Assembly: GCF_003259365.1 (NCBI RefSeq)
Contig: NZ_QLLY01000004.1
Location: forward strand, 434,001-498,000
DNA from: Streptomyces sp. PsTaAH-137
GTDB lineage: Bacteria > Actinomycetota > Actinomycetes > Streptomycetales > Streptomycetaceae
Direction: 5' to 3'
DNA: 64,000 nucleotides
Shown here: in pieces, positions 33,253 to 41,777 of the stretch
Numbering within the stretch: position 1 is the first letter of the stretch
Layout: every line of letters begins with the position of its first letter
Notes under the pieces: model-generated
What the model was told of the DNA's origin: nothing
Database searches by the model: none
Seen by the model: only the letters and a program-made list of their open reading frames with translations
Translations under genes and position numbers: made by a program

Positions 33253-34590
33253 TCAGCGCGTCGCGCCGGTGACGGCCCAGCGTCCGGAGCGGTAGCGCAT
33301 CCAGAGCGTCGCCATCCGGACCGCCATCATCAGCGTCATCGCTCCCCAGACCGCCGTGAGCCCTCCGCCCAGGGCCGGGACCAAGAGCGCGACCGGAGTG
33401 AAGACCGCCAGGGTGACCAGCATGGCCCAGGCCAGGTACGGGCCGTCGCCGGCGCCCATCAGGACTCCGTCGAGTACGAAGACGATGCCGCAGATCGGCT
33501 GGGACAGCGCGACCACGATGAGGGCGGGCAGGGCCGCGTCCTGAACGACCTGGTCGCTCGTGAACAGCGGGACGAAGAGCGGGCGCGTGACGACGACCAG
33601 TACGCCGAGGACGACTCCGGCCGCGATGCCCCACTGCACCATGCGGCGGCAGACATCACGGGCCCCTTCGGCGTCGTCGGCCCCGAGATAGCGGCCGATG
33701 ATGGCCTGACCTGCGATGGCGATGGCGTCGAGGGCGAAGGCCAGCAGGCTCCAGAGGGACAGGATGATCTGGTGGGCGGCGACGTCCGCGTCACCGAGGC
33801 GGGCCGCGACGGCCGTTGCGATCATGAGGACCGCGCGGAGAGCGAGGGTGCGGACGAGGAGCGGGGTTCCTGCCTGGGCACAGGCGCGGATGCCCGCCAG
33901 GTCCGGGCGGAGCGAGGCGCCGTGGCGGCGGGCACCGCGGACGACCACGATCAGATAGATCGCGGCCATGCCGAACTGGGCGATGACGGTGCCCCAGGCG
34001 GAGCCCGCGATGCCGAGTCCGGCGCCGTAGACCAGCGCGACGTTGAGCACGCCGTTGGCCACGAAGCCGGCCACGGCCACGTACAGCGGAGTCTTGGTGT
34101 TCTGGAGACCGCGCAGGACACCGGTGGCGGCCAGGACCACGAGCATCGCGGGGATGCCGAGGGTGGAGATGCGCAGATACGTAGTCGCGTACGGTGCGGC
34201 GGTGTCCGATGCGCCGAACAGGCTGACCAGGCCCGGCGCGGTGGGCAGGACGACCGCGACGACGGCGGCTCCCAGGAGCAGTGCGAGCCAGATGCCGTCC
34301 ATGCCCTGCTGGATCGCGGCCCGGGTGTCGCCCGCGCCGACCCGACGGGCCACCGCCGCGGTGGTGGCGTAGGCGAGGAAGACGAAGACGCTGACCGCGG
34401 TCGTCAGCAGCGCCGAGGCGACGGCGAGCCCTGCCAGCTGGGAGGTGCCGAGGTGACCGACGATGGCGCTGTCGGCCATGAGGAAAAGGGGCTCCGCGAC
34501 GAGCGCGCCGAAGGCGGGAACGGCCAGAGCCACGATCTCTCGGTCGTGCCGGCGTCTGTCGCCCTTGGGCGTCACGGGAGCCTGTGTCAT
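33253..34590 (-). CDS. MATE-family efflux transporter (DinF-like)
   Basis: The 445-residue protein has 12 hydrophobic helices in two repeats (ALAVPAFGALVAEPLFLMADSAIVGHLGTSQLAGLAVA opens the first; LALRAVLMIATAVAARLGDADVAAHQI opens the second), the DinF subgroup of MATE. Such proteins export drugs or metabolites by cation antiport; the substrate is unknown. ATG 34590 is chosen over one three codons upstream. It is divergent from dnaB. Confidence 0.9.
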   Translation of the reverse strand: MTQAPVTPKGDRRRHDREIVALAVPAFGALVAEPLFLMADSAIVGHLGTSQLAGLAVASALLTTAVSVFVFLAYATTAAVARRVGAGDTRAAIQQGMDGIWLALLLGAAVVAVVLPTAPGLVSLFGASDTAAPYATTYLRISTLGIPAMLVVLAATGVLRGLQNTKTPLYVAVAGFVANGVLNVALVYGAGLGIAGSAWGTVIAQFGMAAIYLIVVVRGARRHGASLRPDLAGIRACAQAGTPLLVRTLALRAVLMIATAVAARLGDADVAAHQIILSLWSLLAFALDAIAIAGQAIIGRYLGADDAEGARDVCRRMVQWGIAAGVVLGVLVVVTRPLFVPLFTSDQVVQDAALPALIVVALSQPICGIVFVLDGVLMGAGDGPYLAWAMLVTLAVFTPVALLVPALGGGLTAVWGAMTLMMAVRMATLWMRYRSGRWAVTGATR

Positions 34591-35051
34591 GGGCACCAAT
34601 CTAATCTTCCACAGGTAAGAGATGCAATGGCATTGAGACCCTTACTTCGGGCGGGCTTGCGGAGCGTGTGGAACGTCTCTCGCACAGATCTTGGGCCGAC
34701 TGGGAAAGTTTTTCTCCTGCACAGCCGGTGGACGGGATATGAGCAGGTCAGGTGGGGTGCGTGGGAATGGCTGAGGGCTTGTTCACAGGCCTGTCCACCG
34801 GGTCGTGCACAGGTTTTCCCCAGTTCTCCACAGGGAGAGCGCCGTCTTCCACAGAGCCTGTGGATAACCAGATTGGCTGACGGTGCAGACGCGCCTACGG
34901 TGGAGCGGCGCCCACTGTCTCCGCCGACCTCGGAAACCTGCACATATCCGACGCGTCAGAACCGGAGTCGGGCCTCTTTATTTGTCAGTGTCGTGCCGTA
35001 GGAATGAAGGGCACGGCGAGGTCCGCTCGGCGGACGGGAGGAGGTGGCCCG
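34591..35051. promoter_or_regulatory. MATE-dnaB intergenic region
   Basis: This 461-bp non-coding region upstream of dnaB contains a run of TCCACA-type elements (34779-34867) resembling DnaA boxes. The rest shows no recognisable gene; short open frames lack coding character. Confidence 0.55.
34779..34867. promoter_or_regulatory. cluster of DnaA-box-like sequences upstream of dnaB
   Basis: Within 89 bp: TTGTTCACA (34779-34787), CTGTCCACC (34791-34799), TTCTCCACA (34824-34832), TCTTCCACA (34845-34853) and TGTGGATAA (34859-34867), which reads TTATCCACA on the minus strand. The last is an exact classical DnaA box; the others have one or two mismatches to TTGTCCACA. Confidence 0.6.
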
Positions 35052-36527
35052 GTGAGTATCTCCGAGCCGTTGGACGACCCCTGGGCCGACAGCGGTCCCA
35101 GCGATCGCCTGCCCCCGTCCCGGCCGCGGCGCAACGGCGGTCGCCAGGGTGACCAGCACGAGCGGGGCCGGGAGGACAGCGGCTGGGACGACGGTCCCGC
35201 CACGTTCGAGCGCGTACCGCCGCAGGATCTCGACGCCGAGCAGTCCGTGCTCGGCGGCATGCTGCTGTCCAAGGACGCGATCGCCGACGTCGTCGAGGTC
35301 CTCAAGGGCGCCGACTTCTACAAGCCCGCCCACGAAACGATCTTTCAGGCGATCCTCGACGTCTACGCCAAGGGCGAGCCGGCCGACCCGATCACCATCG
35401 CCGCCGAGCTGACCAAGCGCGGCGAGATCAACAAGGTCGGCGGCGCATCGTATCTGCACACCCTCGTCCAGACGGTCCCGACGGCTGCGAACGCCGAGTA
35501 CTACGCGGAGATCGTGCACGAGCGGGCCGTGCTGCGCCGGCTCGTCGAGGCGGGCACGCGGATCACGCAGATGGGATACGCGGCCGACGACGACGTCGAC
35601 GAGATCGTCAACAAGGCGCAGGCGGAGATCTACGCCGTCACCGAGCAGCGCACCAGCGAGGACTACCTCCCGCTCGGCGACATCATGGAGGGCGCCCTCG
35701 ACGAGATCGAGGCGATCGGCTCGCGCAGCGGCGAGATGACCGGTGTGCCGACCGGTTTCACCGACTTCGACTCGCTCACCAACGGTCTGCACCCGGGCCA
35801 GATGATCGTCATCGCGGCCCGTCCCGCCATGGGTAAGTCCACGCTCGCCCTGGACTTCGCGCGGGCGGCGTCCATCAAGAACAACCTGCCCAGCGTCATC
35901 TTCTCCCTCGAAATGGGGCGCAACGAGATCGCGATGCGTCTGCTATCGGCCGAGGCGCGCGTGGCTCTGCACCACATGCGGTCCGGCACGATGACCGACG
36001 AGGACTGGACGCGGCTCGCGCGCCGGATGCCCGAGGTCTCGGCCGCGCCGCTCTACATCGACGACTCCCCGAACCTGTCGATGATGGAGATCCGCGCCAA
36101 GTGCCGCCGCCTGAAGCAGCGCAACGACATCCGGCTCGTGATCATCGACTATCTGCAGCTGATGCAGGCCGGTGGCTCCAAGCGCTCCGAGAGCCGTCAG
36201 CAGGAGGTCTCGGACATGTCCCGAAACCTGAAGCTGCTGGCCAAGGAGCTGGAGGTCCCGGTGATCGCGCTCTCGCAGCTGAACCGTGGCCCCGAGCAGC
36301 GCACCGACAAGAAGCCGATGGTCTCCGACCTGCGTGAATCCGGCTCCATCGAGCAGGACGCCGACATGGTCATCCTGCTGCACCGCGAGGATGCCTACGA
36401 GAAGGAGTCACCGCGCGCGGGCGAGGCCGACATCATCGTCGGCAAGCACCGTAACGGTCCGACGGCGACGATCACGGTCGCCTTCCAGGGCCACTACTCG
36501 CGCTTCGTGGACATGGCGCAGACGTGA
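35052..36527 (+). CDS. dnaB: replicative DNA helicase DnaB
   Basis: DnaB is the hexameric helicase that unwinds the fork. The 491-residue protein has an N-terminal helical domain (VPPQDLDAEQSVLGGMLLS), a linker and a RecA-like domain with Walker A ARPAMGKST (about 255-263), Walker B LVIIDYLQLM and the QLNRGPEQR segment. No intein interrupts it. GTG 35052 follows GGAGGTGG; an upstream in-frame ATG at 35004 would include a non-conserved Arg/Gly stretch. Divergent from MATE; DnaA-box-like sites lie 185-270 bp upstream. Confidence 0.97.
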   Translation: MSISEPLDDPWADSGPSDRLPPSRPRRNGGRQGDQHERGREDSGWDDGPATFERVPPQDLDAEQSVLGGMLLSKDAIADVVEVLKGADFYKPAHETIFQAILDVYAKGEPADPITIAAELTKRGEINKVGGASYLHTLVQTVPTAANAEYYAEIVHERAVLRRLVEAGTRITQMGYAADDDVDEIVNKAQAEIYAVTEQRTSEDYLPLGDIMEGALDEIEAIGSRSGEMTGVPTGFTDFDSLTNGLHPGQMIVIAARPAMGKSTLALDFARAASIKNNLPSVIFSLEMGRNEIAMRLLSAEARVALHHMRSGTMTDEDWTRLARRMPEVSAAPLYIDDSPNLSMMEIRAKCRRLKQRNDIRLVIIDYLQLMQAGGSKRSESRQQEVSDMSRNLKLLAKELEVPVIALSQLNRGPEQRTDKKPMVSDLRESGSIEQDADMVILLHREDAYEKESPRAGEADIIVGKHRNGPTATITVAFQGHYSRFVDMAQT

Positions 36528-36603
36528 TGACGACCCGCCTGCACTGATCTGCCCCTGGTGAAAACGGCTCGACGTGGGCGGACCCCCACGGTGGACTGGG
36601 CGG

Positions 36604-37983
36604 ATGACGTCATCAGAAGAGTTGTTGCCCAGTACGCGCCGTAGTCTCCTGCACCGCATCGCGGTCGCGCAGAGCGAGGGACGCGCGCCCTCTCTCGTCG
36701 CCGCGGTGGCCCGGGACGGTGAGGTGGTGTGGGCCGGGTCGCGTACCTCGGTGGACGGGCACGGGCCCGATGAGCACGTGCAGTACCGGATCGGTTCGAT
36801 CACGAAGACGTTCACGGCTGTCCTGGTGCTGCGGCTGCGCGACGAGGGGCTGCTCGATCTGAGTGATCCGCTGGAGAAGCACCTGCCCGGGACCGGCGCC
36901 GGGGACGTCACCGTCGCCGAACTCCTCGCGCACACCGGTGGGCTGGCGGCCGAGACGCCGGGCGAGTGGTGGGAGCGGTCGTCCGCCGCGCTGCGGCCGA
37001 CCCTCGCCGATGTCCTCGGCGAGCGGCCTTTCCGGCACCCCGTCGGGCGTCGGCACCACTACTCCAACCCCGGCTACACGCTGCTGGGTTCCCTGGTGGA
37101 GGCGGTGCGCGGAGTCACCTGGGAGGAGGCCCTGCGGAGCGAGATCCTCGAACCGCTCGGGCTGACCCGGACCGGCGTCCGGCCGCAGATGCCGCATGCC
37201 GGTGGCTGGGCCGTGCACCCCTACGCCGATGTGCTGCTGCCGGAGCCGAGCGAGGACCTCGGCCTGATGGCACCGGCCGGGCAACTCTGGTCCACGGCAA
37301 GGGACCTGGCGGTCTTCGCGGGCTTCCTCACCACGGGCGACGACCGGGTGCTGAGCGCGGACTCCGTACGGGAGATGCGCACCCCGGCCGCGCCGACGCT
37401 GCCCGGTGACTGGGAGACGTCGTACGGCCTCGGCATGCAGGTGGTGCGCAGCTCGGGCCGGATTCTGGCCGGGCACACCGGATCGCTGCCCGGGTTCGTG
37501 GCGGGCCTGTGGCTGAGCGAGGAGGAGGGGCTCGCGGCGGTCGTCCTGGCGAACTGCACGACCAGATTGCCCTCGGGGACCGTGGCGGCCGAACTCCTGG
37601 GCCTCGTCGCCGACGCCGAGCCGCGCATCCCCGAGCCGTGGCGTCCACTGCCCGAGGTCGATCCGGCGGTGCTGGAGCTGGCTGGCCCCTGGTACTGGGG
37701 CACGCAGATCGTGGCGCTGCGTCTGGCGGCGGACGGCGCTGTCGTGCTGGGGCCGGTGGCCGGCGGGGGACGGCGTTCCCGGTTCCGGGCCAACGGCGAC
37801 GGCACCTGGACCGGCCTCGACGGCTATTACGCGGGGGAGCAGTTGCGGGCGGTGCGGCGGCCCGACGGGTCGGTGAGCCACCTGGACCTCGGGTCGTTCG
37901 TCTTCACGCGGCAGCCGTACGACGTGGATGCGCCGGTGCCCGGCGGAGTGGACCCGGAGGGGTGGCGGGGGATTCCGGGCTGA
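36604..37983 (+). CDS. serine hydrolase, beta-lactamase/DD-peptidase fold
   Basis: The 459-residue protein has the class C/esterase-type triad motifs SITK (Ser65-Lys68) and YSN (Tyr153 in HHYSNPGY), plus HTG near residue 295 (ILAGHTGSLPGF). A ~100-residue C-terminal beta domain follows. It lacks a signal peptide and transmembrane helix, so it is probably cytoplasmic and more likely an esterase or peptidase than a true beta-lactamase. The substrate is unknown. ATG 36604 is chosen. It ends in a palindrome carrying parS. Confidence 0.88.
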   Translation: MTSSEELLPSTRRSLLHRIAVAQSEGRAPSLVAAVARDGEVVWAGSRTSVDGHGPDEHVQYRIGSITKTFTAVLVLRLRDEGLLDLSDPLEKHLPGTGAGDVTVAELLAHTGGLAAETPGEWWERSSAALRPTLADVLGERPFRHPVGRRHHYSNPGYTLLGSLVEAVRGVTWEEALRSEILEPLGLTRTGVRPQMPHAGGWAVHPYADVLLPEPSEDLGLMAPAGQLWSTARDLAVFAGFLTTGDDRVLSADSVREMRTPAAPTLPGDWETSYGLGMQVVRSSGRILAGHTGSLPGFVAGLWLSEEEGLAAVVLANCTTRLPSGTVAAELLGLVADAEPRIPEPWRPLPEVDPAVLELAGPWYWGTQIVALRLAADGAVVLGPVAGGGRRSRFRANGDGTWTGLDGYYAGEQLRAVRRPDGSVSHLDLGSFVFTRQPYDVDAPVPGGVDPEGWRGIPG

Positions 37984-37991
37984 GTGCCGTG

Positions 37992-38019
37992 GGGGCCCGT
38001 TTCACGTGAAACGGGCCCC
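37992..38019. terminator. 28-bp perfect palindrome with parS at its centre
   Basis: The arms GGGGCCCGTTTCAC and GTGAAACGGGCCCC are exact reverse complements with no spacer, 8 bp after the hydrolase stop, between converging genes. The middle 14 bp are an exact parS. It is built like the 20236-20271 element. Confidence 0.7.
37999..38012. other. parS site
   Basis: Exact GTTTCACGTGAAAC at the centre of the 28-bp palindrome. Confidence 0.95.
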
Positions 38020-38053
38020 GTACAGGAAACGGCCCCCACCGAAGCAGCCTCTG

Positions 38054-38506
38054 TCACAGCTGCAGCTTGAACCCCACGTGGGACGCCGAAAAGCCGAGGC
38101 GCTCGTAGAAGCGGTGGGCGTCGGTGCGGGTGGCGTCCGAGGTCAGCTGCACCAACTGGCAGCCCTGGCGCCGGGATTCGTCGACGGCCCAGGCGATGAG
38201 CCGGGTGCCGAGCCCGCCGCCCCGCTCGTCCACGTGGATGCGTACGGCCTCGATGATCGAGCGGACGGCGCCCTTGCGGGAGAGTCCGGGGACGACGGTG
38301 AGCTGCAGGGTGCCGATGACCCGGCCCTCGCGAACGGCCACGACCAGGTGCTGGTTCGGATCGGCCGCCAGCCGGGCGTGTGCGGCGAGGTACGGGGCGA
38401 GGTCGTCCGGCGACTCCCGCTGCGCGCCGAGCGGATCGTCCGCCAGCATCGCGACGATCGCCGGTACGTCCTCGACCTCGGCCGCTCTTATCTCAAGATC
38501 TCCCAT
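38054..38506 (-). CDS. GNAT-family N-acetyltransferase
   Basis: The 150-residue single-domain GNAT has IRAAEVEDVPAIVAMLADDPLG at the start, VIGTLQLTVVPGLSRKG, the acetyl-CoA loop VDERGGGLGTRLIAWAVDESRRQG (R-G-G-G-L-G) and DAHRFYERLGF. This resembles small-molecule acetyltransferases; the substrate is unknown. It converges on the serine hydrolase gene and follows the marR gene by 39 bp on the same strand. Confidence 0.9.
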   Translation of the reverse strand: MGDLEIRAAEVEDVPAIVAMLADDPLGAQRESPDDLAPYLAAHARLAADPNQHLVVAVREGRVIGTLQLTVVPGLSRKGAVRSIIEAVRIHVDERGGGLGTRLIAWAVDESRRQGCQLVQLTSDATRTDAHRFYERLGFSASHVGFKLQL

Positions 38507-38545
38507 GCCCGCAGCCTAGGCCGTGCTGCGAGGCGCACCGCAGGG

Positions 38546-39004
38546 TTACGCGGGCACGCGCAGTTCCTCGACGGCCCTGACCAGCGGGGCGAGCTCCGGG
38601 TCCTCGGCCGCGGTGTCGAGGGCCTCGCGGAGGGCCGTCTGGTTGGTCGGGCGGGCCTCCTCCAGGAGCTTCAGGCCTGTCTCGGAGACGTTGGTGTAGA
38701 TCCCGCGCCGGTCGGTGGGGCACAGATAGCGCTGGAGCAGACCGCGGTCCTCGAGGCGGGTCACCAGACGGGTCGTCGCGCTCTGGCTGAGGACCACGGC
38801 GTCGGCGACCTGCTTCATCTGGAGATGCCCGCCCTCGCCGTCGTGCTGGCGGCTCAGGACGTCGAGCAGCGAGTACTCGCGCACGCTCAGGTCGTGTCCG
38901 GCCTGGAGAGCGCGCTCGATGTGCGCCTCGATCCTTCCGTGCAGCAGGGAGAGGGCGCACCAGCCCTGGGAGAGGGCGGTGAGTGCGGGGTCTGTGGCGG
39001 TCAT
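38546..39004 (-). CDS. MarR-family transcriptional regulator
   Basis: The 152-residue winged-helix protein has SVREYSLLDVLSRQHDGEGGHLQMKQVADAVVLSQSATTRLVTRLEDRGLLQRYLCPTDRRGIYTNVSETG: recognition helix, then the wing with DRRG. ATG 39004 is chosen; the frame stays open far upstream without MarR character. It is divergent from an MFS exporter across 144 bp holding repeated TGCAATTA elements, the usual MarR-exporter arrangement. Confidence 0.9.
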   Translation of the reverse strand: MTATDPALTALSQGWCALSLLHGRIEAHIERALQAGHDLSVREYSLLDVLSRQHDGEGGHLQMKQVADAVVLSQSATTRLVTRLEDRGLLQRYLCPTDRRGIYTNVSETGLKLLEEARPTNQTALREALDTAAEDPELAPLVRAVEELRVPA

Positions 39005-39073
39005 GGCTCGTGGATCCTCCGTCCCGGAGTGGATGCGTACCAGGGTAGTCGATGCACCGAGATTGCCCGCGTT

Positions 39074-39098
39074 TGCAATTAACCAGCGCCTGCAATTA
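39074..39098. promoter_or_regulatory. candidate MarR operator
   Basis: TGCAATTA occurs twice in direct repeat (39074-39081 and 39091-39098), 17 bp apart, in the marR-MFS divergent gap. The AT-rich islands stand out in this GC-rich DNA. Confidence 0.45.
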
Positions 39099-39148
39099 TT
39101 GTGAGGTCTCGTTAAGCGCACCCGCAACAATCTGGGAAGGTGAACCCC

Positions 39149-40348
39149 ATGCCTCTCGCGCTTCTGGCTCTCGCGATCGGGGCCTTCGGGATCGGAACCA
39201 CGGAATTCGTGATCATGGGACTCCTCCCACAGGTCGCGGGTGACTTCGGCGTCTCCATCCCCACGGCAGGCTTCCTGGTGACCGGCTACGCCCTGGGCGT
39301 CATGCTCGGCGCCCCGCTGATGACCGTCCTGGGCACCCGTGTCCCGCGCAAGCGGATGCTGATGGTGCTGATGGGCTTCTTCATCGTCGGCAACCTGCTC
39401 TCCGCCGTCGCGCCCGTCTTCGCCGTCATGCTGATCGGCCGCGTTGTCGCCTCGCTCGCCCACGGCGCGTTCTTCGGCATCGGCTCGGTCGTCGCCGCCG
39501 AACTGGTGGCCCCGGCCAAGAAGGCCGGCGCGATCGCCATGATGTTCACGGGCCTGACCGTGGCCAACGTCGTCGGCGTCCCGCTCGGCACCCTCATCGG
39601 CCAGTCCGTCGGCTGGCGTGTCACGTTCGCGGTCGTCGCCGCGCTCGGCGTCCTCGGCCTCGCCGGTATCGCCAAGCTCGTACCCGACCTGCCCAAGCCG
39701 GAGGGCGTACGGCTGCGCCACGAGGTGGCCGCCTTCAAGAACGTGCAGGTCCTGCTCGCCATGGCGATGACCGTGCTCGGCTTCGGCGGAGTCTTCGCGG
39801 CCATCACCTACATCACGCCGATGATGACCCACGTCGCCGGATTCGCCGAAGGCTCCGTGACCTGGCTGCTCGTCCTCTTCGGGCTCGGCATGGTCGGCGG
39901 CAACCTCGTCGGCGGCAAGTTCGCCGACCGCGCCCTGATGCCGATGCTCTACGTCTCACTGGGCGCCCTCGCCCTCGTCCTCGGCCTGTTCACGGTGACC
40001 GCGCACCACAAGGTCCTGGCCGCGATCACCATCGCCCTGATCGGCGCGCTCGGCTTCGCGACGGTGCCGCCGCTGCAGAAGCGGGTCCTCGACCACGCCT
40101 CCGGCGCACCGACACTCGCCTCGGCCGTCAACATCGGCGCCTTCAACGCCGGCAACGCCCTCTCCGCCTGGCTCGGCGGCCTGGTGATCTCCGCCGGGCT
40201 CGGCTACACCGCCCCCAACTGGGTCGGTGCCGTCCTCGCGGCGAGCGCCCTCGTCCTCGCGATCCTGTCGGCCTTCCTGGAGCGGCGCGCCCCGGTCCCG
40301 GCCGTGGGGACCGTCGAACAGCGGCACGCCGAGCCGGTCCGCGTCTGA
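39149..40348 (+). CDS. MFS exporter (AraJ/Cmx-like, 12 helices)
   Basis: The 399-residue MFS protein starts MPLALLALAIGAFGIGTTEFVIMGLLPQVA, the DHA1-family opening of AraJ- and Cmx-type exporters. Motif A in the 2-3 loop reads GAPLMTVLGTRVPRKRML. ATG 39149 has a GGAAGG about 8 bp upstream; GTG 39140 is an alternative. MarR is divergent, and an HbpS-like gene follows after 60 bp. The substrate is unknown. Confidence 0.88.
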   Translation: MPLALLALAIGAFGIGTTEFVIMGLLPQVAGDFGVSIPTAGFLVTGYALGVMLGAPLMTVLGTRVPRKRMLMVLMGFFIVGNLLSAVAPVFAVMLIGRVVASLAHGAFFGIGSVVAAELVAPAKKAGAIAMMFTGLTVANVVGVPLGTLIGQSVGWRVTFAVVAALGVLGLAGIAKLVPDLPKPEGVRLRHEVAAFKNVQVLLAMAMTVLGFGGVFAAITYITPMMTHVAGFAEGSVTWLLVLFGLGMVGGNLVGGKFADRALMPMLYVSLGALALVLGLFTVTAHHKVLAAITIALIGALGFATVPPLQKRVLDHASGAPTLASAVNIGAFNAGNALSAWLGGLVISAGLGYTAPNWVGAVLAASALVLAILSAFLERRAPVPAVGTVEQRHAEPVRV

Positions 40349-40408
40349 CCCGACCGTTTTCTCACGCATCCGCAATCACCAGCACCACCCCGCAAGGAGC
40401 ATCACCTC

Positions 40409-40831
40409 ATGAGCACCCCCACCGCTGTCGCCCCGCTGACCATCGAGGACGCCGAGACGCTCGTCTCCGCCGCCCGCAAGGCCGCCGAGGCAGCCGGAGT
40501 CACCGTCAGCGTCACCGTCCTCGACGCGGGCGGCCACCTCCTCGCGTTCCGCCGCGACGACCGCGCCGTCCTCATCTCCGGCGAGACCAGCACCCGCAAG
40601 GCGTACACGGCGCTCCAGCTGAACGCGCCCACCGCCGACCTCGTCGACCTGGTCAAGCCGGACGGGCCGTTCCACACCCTGTCCACCGCCCTCGACCAGC
40701 CGCTGCTGTTCATCGCCGGTGGTGTGCCGGTCCACCGCGACGGCCGTCTCATCGGCGCCGTCGGTGTCGGCGGCGGCGCCCCCGAGCAGGACCACGGGTT
40801 CGCCACGGAGGCCGTCGGCACGCTCGCCTGA
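40409..40831 (+). CDS. HbpS/GlcG-family small protein
   Basis: The 140-residue protein matches the GlcG/HbpS fold: LTIEDAETLVSAARKAAEAAGVTVSVTVLDAGGHLLAFRRDD, then SGETSTRKAYTAL and LIGAVGVGGGAPEQD. The family includes the secreted haem-binding HbpS of Streptomyces, but no signal peptide is seen here. Haem or small-molecule binding is an inference. It lies 60 bp downstream of the MFS gene and probably in its operon. A strong hairpin follows 16 bp after the stop. Confidence 0.85.
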   Translation: MSTPTAVAPLTIEDAETLVSAARKAAEAAGVTVSVTVLDAGGHLLAFRRDDRAVLISGETSTRKAYTALQLNAPTADLVDLVKPDGPFHTLSTALDQPLLFIAGGVPVHRDGRLIGAVGVGGGAPEQDHGFATEAVGTLA

Positions 40832-40847
40832 GCCCTCCTCCCGCAGA

Positions 40848-40904
40848 AAGAGGACCAGCCCCCAAGTCGCCGCACGACGGCGCTTCTTGGGGGCTGGTCC
40901 TCTT
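40848..40904. terminator. strong bidirectional terminator
   Basis: A 19-bp perfect stem (40848-40866 with 40886-40904) encloses a smaller inner hairpin; arms read AAGAGGACCAGCCCCCAAG and its complement. It lies between converging HbpS-like and GNAT genes. Confidence 0.85.
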
Positions 40905-40910
40905 GGTGTC

Positions 40911-41777
40911 TCAGCCCGCCGCGACCGTCAGCGGGGCGAACCGGCGGGTCCAGTCGCCGGGCAGATCCGGAGCGCCGTGGTTCATCACCGCGTTGAACGC
41001 GACGCCTTCGAGGCCACGCTCCTTCAGCCACGCCAGCAGCTCTTCGTGGCGCACGTCGATGTCGGTGCGCAGGGGCCGGTCCGAGCCCGCCGCGAGCGAG
41101 GCGACGAGAGCCTTCGCGGTCTCGGTGTCACGGGCGATCAGCGGGCCGACGACATGGGTGTCCATGTTGGGCCAGAGCGCCGCGTAGCCGATGAGCCGGC
41201 CGTCCTCCTCCGCCACGCGCAGCTGGTCCGAGAAGGCGGGAAGCCGCGTGATGACATGCGTGCGGTCGGGGCCGAACACCTCGGCGTCCAGGCGCAGGAT
41301 CGCCGAGAGGTCCTCGGCGGTCGCCGGGCGTGTGGTGACACCCGGGACGCTGCCGCCCTGGGTGAAACGGCCGCGCACCATCTCGGCCCGGCCGGTGACC
41401 TTGAACCCCAGTTCCTCGTACAGCGGCTGTCCGTAGGGAGTCGCGTGCAGGGTCAGCGGAGTCGTGCCCGCCTGCTCGACGACGTAGTTCATCAGGCGCC
41501 TGCCGACTCCCTGCCGCGCGTGACGTTCGGCGACCAGGACCATGCCGATCGCGCCGAGTTCGGGCCGCTCACCGGGCCCGTACGACGTCACCACGCAGGC
41601 GCTGACGAGTCCCCCGTCGGGATCGTCGATGCCGTAGCCGGTGCCGGCGCTCAGCAGCAGGCCCCATTTGTGCTCCTCGCGGGGCCAGCCGCGGTCCTCG
41701 GAGAGATCGGCGCAGGCGGAGACGTCGCCACGAGTGAGGCGGCGAATGGGCAAATCGGAGAGGGAAGGTGTCGACAC
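40911..41777 (-). CDS. GNAT acetyltransferase, double-domain
   Basis: The ~288-residue protein has an N-terminal GNAT domain with VLVAERHARQGVGRRLMNYVVEQAG (R-Q-G-V-G-R acetyl-CoA loop) and PLYEELGFKVTGRAEMV. A second, weaker C-terminal domain covers about 155-288 (LRVAEEDGRLIGYAALWPN). This is the common two-domain GNAT layout; the substrate is unknown. GTG 41777 is my choice: the frame runs open upstream through the 41897 parS without matching the family. Confidence 0.82.
   Translation of the reverse strand: MSTPSLSDLPIRRLTRGDVSACADLSEDRGWPREEHKWGLLLSAGTGYGIDDPDGGLVSACVVTSYGPGERPELGAIGMVLVAERHARQGVGRRLMNYVVEQAGTTPLTLHATPYGQPLYEELGFKVTGRAEMVRGRFTQGGSVPGVTTRPATAEDLSAILRLDAEVFGPDRTHVITRLPAFSDQLRVAEEDGRLIGYAALWPNMDTHVVGPLIARDTETAKALVASLAAGSDRPLRTDIDVRHEELLAWLKERGLEGVAFNAVMNHGAPDLPGDWTRRFAPLTVAAG

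Noticed and set aside
35052..36527. Intein in dnaB
   Set aside because: The RecA domain is uninterrupted from Walker A to Walker B and total length is normal.
36604..37983. Beta-lactamase resistance gene
   Set aside because: SxxK and YxN are present, but there is no signal peptide and an extra C-terminal domain suggests another esterase or peptidase role.
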